Source: Takashimella koratensis
Taxonomy: Eukaryota > Basidiomycota > Tremellomycetes > Trichosporonales > Tetragoniomycetaceae
Assembly (NCBI GenBank): GCA_003116875.1
Contig: BCKT01000013.1
Span: 877,622-941,621, forward strand
DNA length: 64,000 nt
Reading direction: 5' to 3'
Shown: positions 42,846-54,145 of the stretch, in pieces
Layout: every line of letters starts with the position of its first letter
Numbering within the stretch: the first letter of the stretch is position 1
Translations under genes and position numbers: made by a program
The notes under the pieces: generated by a model
Database searches by the model: none
Told to the model about the DNA's origin: nothing
What the model saw: only the letters and a program-made list of their open reading frames with translations

Positions 42846-45300
42846 ATGGGCGGCGGTGGTAGTGGTGGCGCAGGAGCCATGCCGGGAGTCGCCGAGTTTG
42901 CGCTTCTTGAGGATTCGCAAAAGGGTTATCGCGGTCTTATCGCTAGCCCAAAGGTCTTCCTCCTTACCTGTTTTGCTTCCATTGGCGGTGTTCTTTATGG
43001 TTACAACCAGGTACGTTACAGTCTCCTCTCCGCCTGCTTCTCAACATGCGGGGTCCAAGCTAACGTGGGGCACAGGGTGTCTTCGGTTCCGTCCAGGTCA
43101 TGGCAGAATTCCACAATCGCTTCGCTTCGACGGTATGTCCCTCTGGACCCTGGGGTCAACTTTAACGTACACTGACATCCCCCAGCTCGACTCGTCGAGC
43201 ACCAAAGGTCTCCTCACGTCTATTCTTGAGCTTGGCGCATTCCTCGGTGCGCTGATCGCTGGTCCCATCTCGGACGTTGTCTCTCGTAAACGGTCCATCT
43301 CGGCTTGGTGTGTCTTGTTCATGGTCGGCGTCGCTCTCCAGGTCGGCGCCAACTACAACGTTGGTTTCATCTATGGTGAGTACTGCTTTATCTGTTCAGT
43401 TCAATCGACTGTCGTTGACAACTGTACCAGCTGGTCGCTGGTTTGCTGGTATGGGCGTTGGTGCGCTCTCCATGCTTGTACCCATGTACAACGCTGAATG
43501 CGCGCCCGCCGGTATCCGTGGCTCGCTCATTGCTCTCCAGCAGCTAGCAATTACTTGTGAGTTGCCATCGGTCACAAGATGCACAGGCCTTACTCTGCAA
43601 AGTCGGTATCCTCATCTCGTATTGGATCGCCTATGGCACCAACTACATTGGCGGAACGACGTACCCGGGTCAGAGCTCCGCGGCTTGGCGTATCCCCCTC
43701 GCTCTCCAGATCCTCCCCGCCATTATTCTTATGATTGGTTCCTGGTGGCTTCCCTACTCGCCTCGTTGGCTCATGCTTCGTGGTATGTGTCCAAGGTCCA
43801 GTCACTTCACTTTCACGGCGCTAATACCTCTTCAGGGAGGCATCAGGAGTGTCGCGATACCATCACCAGTCTTCGTGGCAAGGGAGCCGACCCCACCCTC
43901 ATCGAGCTCGAATACCTCGAGCTGAAGACTGAGCGAGACATTGAACTTGAGGCGGCGCGTGAGAGGTATGGGGCCTCGGAATTGACCTTGCAAGTCAGTT
44001 TCCTCGAGTACAAGAGGCTGTTCTCCACCAGGCCCCTCTTGCTCCGATTGTTCATCGGTGCTTCTGCCCAAGCCCTGCAACAGTGGACTGGTATCAATGG
44101 TAGGTCTGAATCGAGGCAGGGGAGAGGACTGATCGGTCAACAGCAATCATCTACTACGCCCCGACAATCTTCTCGGAGATTGGGCTGGTCGGAAACACCA
44201 TTGGTCTGCTCGCTACTGGTGTAGTGGGAATTGTCAACTTCCTCATGACTATCCCCGCAGTCCTCTTTGTCGACAACGTGAGTGCTTCACGTCGTTTCAA
44301 ATTTTAACTGACGTTCAATAGGTCGGACGCAAACCATTGCTCATGTGGGGCGAGGCAAACATGGCTATTGCACACGCTACAGTCGCTGGCATCATTGCGG
44401 TTTACGGCAACAGTTTCCCTACCCACAAAGCCGCTGGAAATGGCGCCGTGTTCATGAGTGAGAGCCTATCCCGATACAATGTTCCCAGAGCTGATCTTTT
44501 TCAGTCTACTGGTACATCGCCAACTTTGCGGTGACTTGGGGACCCTTGGCTTGGATTGTCTCTGCAGAGGTCTTCCCGCTCGACTTGCGCGCCAAGGGCA
44601 TGTCGGTGTCGTCTGCTACGAAGTGAGTTGCTAGGGAATCAGCAAGATCTTAAGCTGACAATCATTCTAGCTGGATGTGAGTGGTATTTTGTCAGGCAGA
44701 GAACACGACGAGGTGCTGATAGATGGTTACTTATACAGCATGAACTTCACCGTCGCTGGTAGGTCCTAACACGAGAAGCCATGAACAGAGCTAATCGTTG
44801 TAGAAATCACCCCGATTATGATCACCAACATTGGCTACAAGGTAAATCACCTCAACACGGTCTTTCCTGCAAAGAAAGACACTGACAGTTGTCCTACAGA
44901 CATACATCGTGTTCATGTGTTTCTGTATTCTCGGTTTCATCTACGGAGCTCTCATCCCCGAGGTTTGTTCCTTCTGCTTGTCATCAATTCTCAACCCCAC
45001 TGACGCCTCAATGTACAGCTCAAGGGCAAGACTCTCGAAGAGATTGACGAGGTGTTCCACGACAAGTCGAACACTGAAGACCTCCAGCGTCGTCAGCGCG
45101 TCTCCGAGGCATCGGGACTCTTTGACGCTGTCAACAACATCCGCGCCGGTCGTGGCTACCCCCGGATTCCGAGACTATCCGGGACTACTGGAGACGCCGA
45201 TGTCGACGACTCCACCAGGTTCGCCAACGACAAAGGTCAGTCGCCCACGACGGTAACTGAGCTCAAGTCGGACTACTCGCACCTCGACCACACGGTCTAG
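42846..45300 (+). CDS. MFS sugar transporter
   Basis: The ATG at 42846 begins MGGGGSGGAGAMPGVA. It has about 12 membrane spans with sugar-porter motifs: FASIGGVLYGYNQGVFGSVQ, GPISDVVSRKRSI, the RWFAGMGVG helix, YSPRWLMLRG (PESPR-like), QQWTGINAIIYYAP, VDNVGRKPLL, AWIVSAEVFPLDLRAKGMS and PELKGKTLEEIDEVFHDK. It has at least twelve introns. Near 44.6 kb a 6-nt exon (44671-44676) and a 20-nt exon (44739-44758) encode part of TNWIMNFTVAE. The tail is hydrophilic, ending YSHLDHTV. Closest in type to fungal hexose/quinate/xylose porters; substrate unknown. Confidence 0.92.
44671..44676 (+). other. 6-nt microexon of the sugar transporter
   Basis: CTGGAT lies between ...ATCATTCTAG and GTGAGTGG. Together with AA from the upstream exon and C from the next, it encodes Asn-Trp-Ile of the conserved SATNWIMNF segment. 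Confidence 0.82.
44739..44758 (+). other. 20-nt exon of the sugar transporter
   Basis: This exon follows TTATACAG and precedes GTAGGTCC. It encodes the M-N-F-T-V-A part of the same helix, so two adjacent tiny exons build one membrane segment. Confidence 0.8.
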
Positions 45301-45651
45301 GTCGACTTTGGCAACGCCTGTGCCCTCCAGCTTTGGGACAAGGTCTATGGAGGGCCGAAAAAAAAGGAATTCTCAAACGTCCGAGAAGAAGAAATGAATG
45401 ATTGGAGAAGAAAACGAAAACAACCACGCCCGTGGTATCAAAATTGAAAAAAAAGGTAGAGATTGGAAAATTAAAGAGGGATCAGATGGGCGGGAGTCGG
45501 GGACAGATCTGAGCTGCGTAGCTTGATACTTGTCGAGAAGCTCTTGTACGCTTATCCCCGACCCTATGCAACATAATGACCTCGGCTCGTTCCACGTCCC
45601 TTATGTTATTGCATAACCGTGATTCTGTCCCTTTCACACCCTTGTCTCTTA
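45301..45651. other. Convergent 3' region
   Basis: It lies between the stops of the sugar transporter (+) and the peptidase-like gene (-). It is A-rich at 45358-45365 and 45446-45453, possible 3'-end elements. No gene. Confidence 0.45.
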
Positions 45652-47407
45652 CTATTTAAACTTGTCGACGTCGGCAAACTCGCTCGACCACAGCTGAGCA
45701 TTCGGATACTGCTCCCGTATCCTCTCGAGCAACCACCAAAACGGAGTTGCGTAAGTGACGACGTGGAAATCGTTCAAACCGCGACTATGAGTAATCATCC
45801 CGACCAGTTTAACTTCCCGAGTCAACACCGAAGCGCCTGAATCCCCGAAGGTTGCGAAAGCAGCTCGCTTTTGGAGTTGTTCTCCATTTCTGGTGATCGC
45901 GAGATGGAGTGATTCCTCAGCGACCCCTTCTTCGTTGACTGTACGAAGCAGGGAGTGGAGACCGTTGCAGTCGCCTATGGTCAAACCCGAGCCGATCCCG
46001 CTTTTCAGTACGTAGAGAGCCTTGTTGCGTTCCTCGGAGGTATGGTGAGTGATTTCGTCGTATTTTGACATGACACCTTTCACTGGGAAAAGCCAGTGAG
46101 GCGAGACCATCTTCTCGTAGGCTTCATATTCCGTACTGTCACCGTCGAATCCGCCGTGACATTCCGGAAACAGTCTGCGTCCCACCTCCAAAGCGGTGAG
46201 ATCCTGGTTGTATTCACGGTCTGGATTCCCTGGAGCCGTACCTAAGACCTGTCTCAGCAATTAGCACTCATCAACGCTCACCCATGAACAAGTTTTTCCC
46301 GTAAAATGTCTTGGGGTTGATCAGATCTGGATTGATCTTGATTTGAGCCCAGTCGGCACGGTATTGGTAAGGTTGGTCGTATATCTTGAGCGGAGGCGAG
46401 TGGAGAACGTGCCCGATGATGCGAGAAGCGGGAGACTCTTGTAGTGGTTTAACCGTTACCAAAAGCTGATAAAGACTCTCCATCGCCTCTTTTTGGCGCT
46501 TAACATAGCGATGCCTATTAGGCGCTTGATCTGGAGAGCCTTCCACGATACACCTTTGCTCGTATTCGATGTTCTGTCCACGAGCATCGATGGCTGTGGA
46601 GATCTTGTCGATGGCGGTTTTGATCTGAGTTTCACCAAGGAGGACGATGGCATCTTTGTTAAAACTGGTTGCGTTGTCACTACTGGTAGTGTCGTCGGAA
46701 GATTTTGTCCCGCCAGCGACCGTAGACGAGGGGTATACGTTGTGCGCGCAAGTCACCAATGCCAAACCTTGGTTGTCGGCACCACCTAGATCGATAAAGA
46801 GGCCACCAGTACCTTCAATGTCTAGCTTGTCCAATCGAGCAATTGAAACGCCGAGTAAGGGGCTGAACGGCTTACGGTACTTGGCATTGGCCGATTGGTA
46901 GAAGTGAGCTGGATAGCACGAGATGAACAACTCGGGTTTGTTGCGGTTAAGCTGCCTGACGTTTATCTCAAAGAAAGCTACCTCGGCATCTTGCAACGCC
47001 GGGCTAGCTCCTGCCAGGATATCCTTCACACCTTTTGCGGTGCTTACGGCCAACTTGAACTCGAGTGACTCGGGCACGACCCCTATCTCAACGATGAAGT
47101 CACATAGCGTCTCTTCTCCACTGGCGTGTTTTTTCTCTTGAAAGAGCGTGAACGGATCGATCGAGACGAAATCGACACCAGAAGCCTTGAGGTAGTTGGA
47201 GATCGTGAACAAGGTGGGTTCCCACACGTTGATGAGGTCCGGGCGATGGACGGTATGGTGGGTTCGATCCATTGGGAATCCGCCATCCACGTAAGATCGG
47301 GTAGGCCAGAGAGCGCCGGTACGATAAATACACGGCATCCAGTGTGGACTAAAGTCGGCAAGAGCATTCTTGTAGTTGCTCGTGAGGCGTTTGTAATCGT
47401 CGTGCAT
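45652..47407 (-). CDS. Trypsin-like serine peptidase with a novel N-terminal domain
   Basis: Exons 47407 to about 46286 and about 46252 to 45652, joined across a roughly 35-nt intron (KNLFMG then VLGTAPGNP). The ATG at 47407 is the first in frame. About 570 aa, no signal peptide. The catalytic triad can be proposed from motifs: His in LVTCAHNVYP (about residue 220), Asp in YRADWAQIKIN (about 350) and Ser in TFGDSGASVL (about 507). The N-terminal 200 residues (HTVHRPDLINVWEPTLFTIS, FVSIDPFTLFQEKK) are not a family I recognise. The Ser/Thr-rich loop near SSDDTTSSDNATSF follows the His. An intracellular role is likely if it is active. Confidence 0.78.
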
Positions 47408-47761
47408 GGTGATGTGCGATGGGGGTGTCAGAGTGATGAAGACAAGAGAGACGACGGAAGGAGAGGAGGAGAGTTTCAGGCCATGCCATCCTCCAACCTT
47501 AATCGCCACTCTGCACTGGCGGTTGACTCGCTCACGTGACCTCGCTCTTCCCGGGCCGGTTGTGTGGGCGGAACAAAGCCGGTGCTCGGTAGTCTTCTTT
47601 CACCGAATCCACCGAGAACACTCCGGGTATAAGAACAGCGCAGTAACGATCACATCTCTACTCCACCCTCTGACCACTGTCTCGATCTAGCTTCCTGGTC
47701 TAGATCCTCTCTATCCTCTCAGCCCGCTACTCGGACAGCCTCAAGCCCATAAATAGTCACG
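47408..47761. other. Divergent promoter between the peptidase and GH5 genes
   Basis: This 354-bp region has a TATA-like GGGTATAAGAAC at 47624-47635, oriented for the + strand gene. Nothing else is evident. Confidence 0.45.
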
Positions 47762-50012
47762 ATGAGCCCAGCGTCGTCGTACCTCAAAGTCGAGGGAGAA
47801 CATATCACCGTCAATGGGAAACCGATCATCCTCAAGGGAGCCGGTCTCGGCGGATGGAGTGAGTCATAGCCCTGATCAGCGTGGTGCTTCCGTCTCTTTT
47901 TGGAAGGGACTGACCACTAGCAGTGCTCATGGAGAACTTCATTAGGTGAGTAGCAGAGTTTTGGTCTGACAAGCGCGATCATCTGGCCATTGCTCACTTG
48001 CCCAGCGGGTTCCCGGGCCACGAGCACGAGATGCGCCGAGAGCTCAAGACGGTGCTTGGAGAGGAAAAGTACGAGTACTTCTTCGACAAGGTGAGTGGCA
48101 GTGTCACCTACTATCTTTAGCGCAGATGGCTAAGCTGGGCGCGTTGCTGACGGTGTGCTCCAGTTCCTCGAATACTTTTTCGGTGAAGCGGACGCTCAAT
48201 ATTTTGCCAAGATGGGAATGAACTGTCTTCGCCTTCCTGTGAGCCAAGCTTCATCCTTACACTCGCCAAGTCCATGCTAACCGGGTGCGCTACTGGAAAG
48301 ATCAATTACCACCACTTTGAGGACGACATGAACCCGCGTGTGTTCAAGAAGGAGGGATTGAAGCATCTCGACCGAGTTATCGACATCGTGAGTGACACAC
48401 CCTCTAGTGGGGTATCTTCTCCATTCCTCCATACAAGAGTGAGTCAGCGCTGACACGTCTCCGACGCTCGTAGTGTGCCAAGTACGGCATCTACACCGTC
48501 ATCGACCTTCACGCAGCGCCGGGTGGGCAGAACCTCGACTGGCACTCGGACCACGGAACTCACCAGGCTCTCTGTGAGTAAGGGCAGTGCGGGGTTCAAG
48601 GCTACATGGAGAGGCTATACCTTTGCAGAGTGTATGCTGACATGCGGGGGTAGTCTGGGAGCACAAGGACTTCCAGGACCGGACAGTATTCCTCTGGGAG
48701 AACCTAGTAGAGGTGAGTCCAAACCAACTACAAACCTCAGAGTTGACACCTCGCCAGCACTACAAGAACAACACCTGGGTCGCGGGATACAACCCCCTCA
48801 ACGAGCCGACGGACAAAGAGCACGTCCGTCTCTTGGCATTCTACGAGCGCATCGAGAAAGCGATCCGAGCTATCGACCCCCACCACATTCTCTTCCTTGA
48901 CGGCAAGTGAGTATGGGGTCTACCTCTGGTCGTCCCTTTCAGATTTATCAGCCATGTTAACATCACGCAGCACCTTTGGCGCCGACTTTAGCCACTTCGG
49001 CGAGCCCCTCCCCAACGCCGTCTATGCATGCCACGACTACTCGGTGTACGGGTTCCCCAACCCACCAGCTGAGTTCACAGGTTCCGAGGACCAGATTGCG
49101 TACCATGAGCGGTCGTTTGGGCGAAAGATCGAGTACATGCGTCGTATCAAGGGGCCTATCTGGAGTGAGTAGGCGGCTATACATTCGACAGGGTTCACCG
49201 TGACCACTGAACAATGATGTCTGGATATCAGGAAAAAGTGATACTGACGTGACACCCCGTAGACGGCGAGTTCGGTCCGGTGTACCAGAACGCCAACGAC
49301 GGTGTCCCCAACTGGGAAGCCATCAACGACCAACGCTACGCCGTTCTCCGAACCCAGCTCGACATCTATGCCAAGTTCAACACAAGCTGGTCTATCTGGC
49401 TTTGGAAGGACATCGGGTTTCAGGGGATGGTCTATGTCGATGAAGAGAGCGAGTACATCAAGCTCGTCAAGCCTTTCCTTGAGAAGAAGAAGGTTAGTAC
49501 ATGGTTCTGATGGGTTGAGAGGATTAGGCGAAGCTGAACTCTGAACCAGCGCCTCGCGCTTGATGAATGGGGCTGCGACGATATCCCAGTTAGACCCATC
49601 TTCGACCCCCTTGTCGAGTGGGTGAGGGAGAACGTCCCCTCCCTCGATAAGCGATACCCGCCGATGTGGAACTCGGAGCGGCACATTGGTCGTGTCGTGC
49701 GCAACATCATCCTCTCTGTGAGTGTCTTCTTTTTTATGTTACGTTTGAGCGAAGAGCTGATGGGGTCCCGACCATATAGGAAGAGTTGTGTCAAGAGTAC
49801 GCGGCGTACTTTGAGGGTAAGACGAAAGAAGAACTTGATGCGATCGCCAAGAGTTTCTCGTTTGGTGAGTGAGGCGGTATTGGAAGCTAGAAGCCTTGCG
49901 GAAACTGTCAGGAGGTTTGAGCTGACGATGACTGGGTGAAACAGAGAGTTGCAAGCAGCGCACGACTTTGAACCAGATCTTGCACGAGGACTCGCAGCGA
50001 CCTGTCGCTTGA
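47762..50012 (+). CDS. GH5-family glycoside hydrolase, non-secreted
   Basis: Starts MSPASSYLKVEGEHITVNG with no signal peptide. Many small exons (one of 22 nt) join to KGAGLGGWMLMENFISGFPG. Then come MGMNCLRLPINYHHFED, YTVIDLHAAPGGQNLDWHSD and the acid/base Glu in GYNPLNEPTD. The nucleophile Glu is in GPIWNGEFGPVY, rebuilt across an intron, and WSIWLWKDIGFQGM forms the last strand. The C-terminal extension (LSEELCQEYAAYFEGKTKEE) ends DSQRPVA. The fold and catalytic pair are those of clan GH-A. The protein is probably cytosolic and might act on a glycolipid or oligosaccharide, by analogy with intracellular fungal GH5 enzymes. The substrate is not shown by the sequence. Confidence 0.86.
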
Positions 50013-50754
50013 GCAAGAGGAGGCTAGTGAAAAACAGAGGCCAAGAAGCACCGTCTTTGCAGTCTGCGACATGAGGAGGCAGAGGAGAAGTGTAATGAGA
50101 CCATCTAAGGAAATCTAGAAATGCACAGTGGCTCAGTCTGCCGCGAACACAGCTGAGATATGGCCTGTCCACTATCTTACGTACAACCGTGATACCCTGG
50201 TTGAGGACGTTATCAGCAGCCACTCAGGTTAGTCTCCGACCCGTGTCACATTGTGATCAAGGGGTGGATGGCGTAGTTTGGCAACAGACATGAGACCAAA
50301 AGGATGCTACCCGGGCAGTCTACGCGTCCCGTTGCAGAGCTGTGCTGTGAGACAAAGAGGTAAGGAGGGGGGAGACCGGGAGAGCCGCAGGTGGAATGAC
50401 TGCGGGGGCCAAGACAAAGCAAAGCTGCGGAGGTTGAATTGGCATTGGAACCGACGTGGAGAGCGGATTAGGAAAGTTCCCACGTGGGATTACAATTGGT
50501 GTCCTGGTGATTACAAAAAAATTGAGTCCAATTAGAAATCATCTGTATCCCTGTTTGGTCGATCCTCACCTCTTGACTTTCTCCTCTTCCCACCTTCGCC
50601 TCTTCATCCCACTCGCAATCTTTAACCCCCCGCTCCCCACCCTCTCCTCTCCTCTCCCCTCCTCGCTACTCCTCTCCATTCCTCGCTACCATCCTCTCCA
50701 TCGTTGGAGGTGAAAGTCTCTGTATACTTTATCCCACTCCACCTAACCCCCACC
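50013..50754. other. Intergenic region, promoter of the SYLF gene
   Basis: The last 180 bp are almost pure pyrimidine (CTCCTCTCCCCTCCTCGCTA and similar at 50640-50700). A TATA-like GTATACTTTATC at 50721-50732 precedes the ATG. No gene is supported. Confidence 0.45.
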
Positions 50755-52628
50755 ATGAGCTCCACCACCACGTTTGCTCCTCCGCCTCGCCGGGCCGTCC
50801 CACCTGCGGGTCCCTCCACCCCTCCTCTGTCATCCACCACCGCCTCTCTCCCTGTGACTCCGTCCGACCCGACCTCTAGCGACCAGCCGGCATCCACCTG
50901 GTCTTCGCGATGGCGTGCCCGTTCCGCCGACTGGGGAAAAAAGGCGTACGAGAAGTCTATTTACGTCTCGGATGTCGTCGGCGTGAGAGTCAACGATTTC
51001 TCAGAGAAGAGGTTGGGGACCGAAGGCTTTTGGCCGGTGACGGACGACTTTCCACAGCAGATGGAGAAGGCAGCGAGGATCCTCAAGGCTTTTACTGGTG
51101 AGTGGGAGCCGGGAGGGACGGAAAGGAGGGAGGGGAGAACCTGCGAGGAAACCAGAAGGGACCCCCTCAACGGAGAGGGGAGAGGAAAGGGCTGTGTGGT
51201 AGGGACGAGATGATGTGTAGAATGTCGCTCACTTCATCCCAGTTGACGGACTTGTGACGGTCGAAAAGCCGAAAGAGGATGATAACGACAAGGACGAAGA
51301 AGAAGAGCCAGAGGACGAGGAAGATTTCTCGCTTCTCGACGACAAGACGAGGAAACAAAAAGAGAAAGAACGCGCCAAGAAGCTGAAAGAGAAGGAGAAG
51401 GCTCAAGCAAAGAAGAACAAGAAACCTCGTCAACCGCTCAAAGTCGTTCGCAAGATTCCACCAAAAGTGATCGCGAACTGCAAGGGATTGTGTATCTTTA
51501 CATCGATGCGGTCGGGTATCGCACCATTTGGAGGTGCAGGTGGAGCCGGGATCGTTGTTGCCAAGCTCCCAGATGGACGTGAGTGTTGCGAGCATGTAAT
51601 AAGCTCGAGTTGATGCTGACTTTCCAAGGCTGGTCGGCTCCCGCATCGATCATGCCGGGCAACTTGACCGCGGGTTTCCTAATCGGTGTTGATATCTACG
51701 ACTGCATCCTCGTCATTCGGAGCCAAAAGGCTCTCGACTCGTTTGCGACTCACAAGGCGACGCTGGGCACTGAGATTGGGTGAGTCGTGCCGTGGCACAA
51801 GACCTTAGTGACTCCAGCTAACATGCGCAGAGTCACGGCGGGACCGTTCGGGGCAGGTGCAGCGGTCGAGGCAGGCATCGAGGCATCGCCAGTGTTTAGC
51901 TACGTCCGCAGTCGGGGACTGTACGCTGGAGTTGAGGTCGTTGGGCAGGTGTTCTTTGAGCGCTCAGATGAGAACGCAAAGATGTACCATTGGCCGGGGG
52001 TCAAAGCGGGCGACATTGTGAGTTGGCATACTAGTGTTGGCTTTTGGTCGAGGGTATTCATGGTGAGACTCAGCTGACCAACATTTGTAGCTCGCGGGCA
52101 AAGTCAACATCCCTCCCGAGGCAGCCAACTTGCACAAAGCGTTGATGGACGCGGAGACTGGTCGAGCGCAGGGAGAGCACTTGGACGCAATGTTGCAGGA
52201 GGGTATTCAAGAATTGGTTCTCAACGAAGGGGTAAGTCTGCGGTTTGCCCGATATCGCATACGGGTTTAAGCTGATTTCTTCGCGACAGGAGACACTGCG
52301 ACTCCCGCCGACTCCCGACATGACGAACGGCACGGAACAGACCGAAGATCCCGAGACGGTCAAAGTGCACTACCCGACCCGGCCTGGATCCTTTATCGAC
52401 GGCGCATGGCCAGCTTACTTTTTCAACGGCAAGGCCAAGGCCGGACCGCCCCCTCTGCCTCAGCGTCGATCGCTCCCGCTCGACTCGGCGCGCGAAGCTG
52501 ATGAAGCCGGAGCTGTGGGGGTTGCGAATGGGGAGGTGAATGGGGTGGAGAGAGTGGGTGCTGAGGAGGTGTATTTTGAGGAGAACGTGTTTGAAGAGAC
52601 CAAAAAGGGGAAAGAGAGCGAGGACTAG
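50755..52628 (+). CDS. SYLF-domain (Ysc84/SH3YL1-like) lipid-binding protein
   Basis: Six exons starting MSSTTTFAPPPRR. A Pro/Ser-rich N-terminus precedes SADWGKKAYEKSIYVSDVVG. The SYLF domain includes VIANCKGLCIFTSMRSGIAP, GAGGAGIVVAKLPDG, WSAPASIMPGNLTAGFLIG, TAGPFGAGAAVEAGIEAS and YAGVEVVGQVFFE. A roughly 60-residue insert (DDNDKDEEEEPEDEED, then a Lys-rich run with KEKERAKKLKEKEKAQAK) splits the domain start. The C-terminus carries a Pro motif (AGPPPLPQRRSLPLD) that could bind SH3 domains; no SH3 domain itself is present, unlike yeast Ysc84. SYLF proteins bind phosphoinositides and act in endocytosis with actin. Confidence 0.88.
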
Positions 52629-54145
52629 TGATGACGTCGACATCTCTACAGCTCGACGGACATCAGTGATCAGCGGCCGGCAATATAGCGATATTGGACA
52701 GACAGGCATCAGAGCGTGCGACATTCGCGGTGGGGCGGAGCGTAGAAATAAGATGACATAGACGTGCAGACGTGTATCGCGAGGCGGTAAGCAGACGCGG
52801 GAGAGGAACGACACCGAGATCGTGTGCATAGTCACCCGTTTGCGAGGACAGACCACACGATGGGAGGGTCAACGTACCATTGGACTTCATCTCCATCTAT
52901 ATTCACTCGGAAGTGAACCAGGTCAGCTAGAGAAACAACCTGGGCCCTTCTTATTCTTTGTTTCTTATTCCCTTCTTCGGCTTTACAAGGAAGCCAGCAT
53001 TCAGAGGAGCTACGGGTGTAGCCCAGATATACATAGTGGTTCTATAACACAAAGGACGATATCCCATCGCGACGCGTCGACTGGTTGTTGATTAAGTCGT
53101 AGGTGCCAGAGTATGCATTCCTATCTTAGGCGTAACGTGTGGGTGGGCGGAAAATACATCTTTGCCAAGCTTTGCCTTGTCCGTGTACCTCGGGTTGGTT
53201 CTGTCCACTTGAAGCAATCATGGGTGCGACACGGGGGATGACTGCTCCGGTCACGTCGTATCTGTTATCTGCGTGACCTGTATGGGTTGCGCTGATAAGA
53301 CGGACGCTGGTGTTTCGTGCAGATGGGATCGGATGCAATGGCTGCCCTCACTCGGTCGACGAGCGGTATGCGCCACATGGCAACGTCACCGCCCATGGTG
53401 CGGTGATGAGCAGCAGAAGAGCCGAGGTGCTCTGCCTCTGGCGCTTTGGCTGGCTGGGGTCGACAGCGACCTCGCTTGTGAGTTGGTCAGGATCCACTAG
53501 CGGCCCTGGTGATTCGTGTCTCTCTGAATTACCGAGCGGTGCCAGACCTGCATCCCGCGCGCCGACTCGACCCAAAACTCCCCGAAGGCGCACATGGTCC
53601 AGCTTGTCCCAGCTGATAAAATTTCTTTTCGATTGCATGTGCTCCACATGGATCCCAACACATGGATCCCAACATCACCGCACTCGACCCACACCGCGCT
53701 CTCCACTTACCCACCCACCCATCCACCTACTCAGACAGGCCCATTGTATACCTCACCTTCCCCATTCGTTGCTTACGTGCTTCCTTGCCCTCCCTCCCCG
53801 TCCCCTGCCTCTCTTTACCTGCTCCTGCTCCGTCTCTCGGCGGAGAACTACCACAGTCACACGATCCTCTCGGTCTGCTGATCCTATCTCAACCCTTCTC
53901 GGTATCCTGACTTCTGCCCACGGCCCAAGGGCCATGGCCCACCGCCCACTGCCCTATCCCAAGAAGTTTCGACCAAGCTAACGCGGGTTGTAGTGTATGC
54001 ATATGATAACCGCATCGTCCATCTCTACATTCTTGTCTCTTATCCACACCCTCACTCATTCTCATTCTCATTCACGCCAACCGTCTTCAACTGACGTAGC
54101 TGGACCGGAAGACCTCGACCTCCACTTGTCTTCCACTTGATCATC
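52629..54145. other. Intergenic region, 1.5 kb
   Basis: Contents include two tandem copies of a 14-bp unit (CACATGGATCCCAA) at 53645-53672 and a GGGCCATGGCCC palindrome at 53930-53941. The open frames here lack motifs and splice support. It serves as 3' flank of the SYLF gene and promoter of the permease. Confidence 0.5.
53645..53672. repeat. Two tandem copies of a 14-bp unit
   Basis: CACATGGATCCCAA occurs twice in direct succession without mismatch, in the upstream region of the NCS1 permease. Confidence 0.85.

Noticed and set aside
53310..53981. 223-codon + frame between the SYLF and NCS1 genes
   Set aside because: Shifting low-complexity Pro/Arg/Ser content, overlaps a tandem repeat, and no family motif is present.
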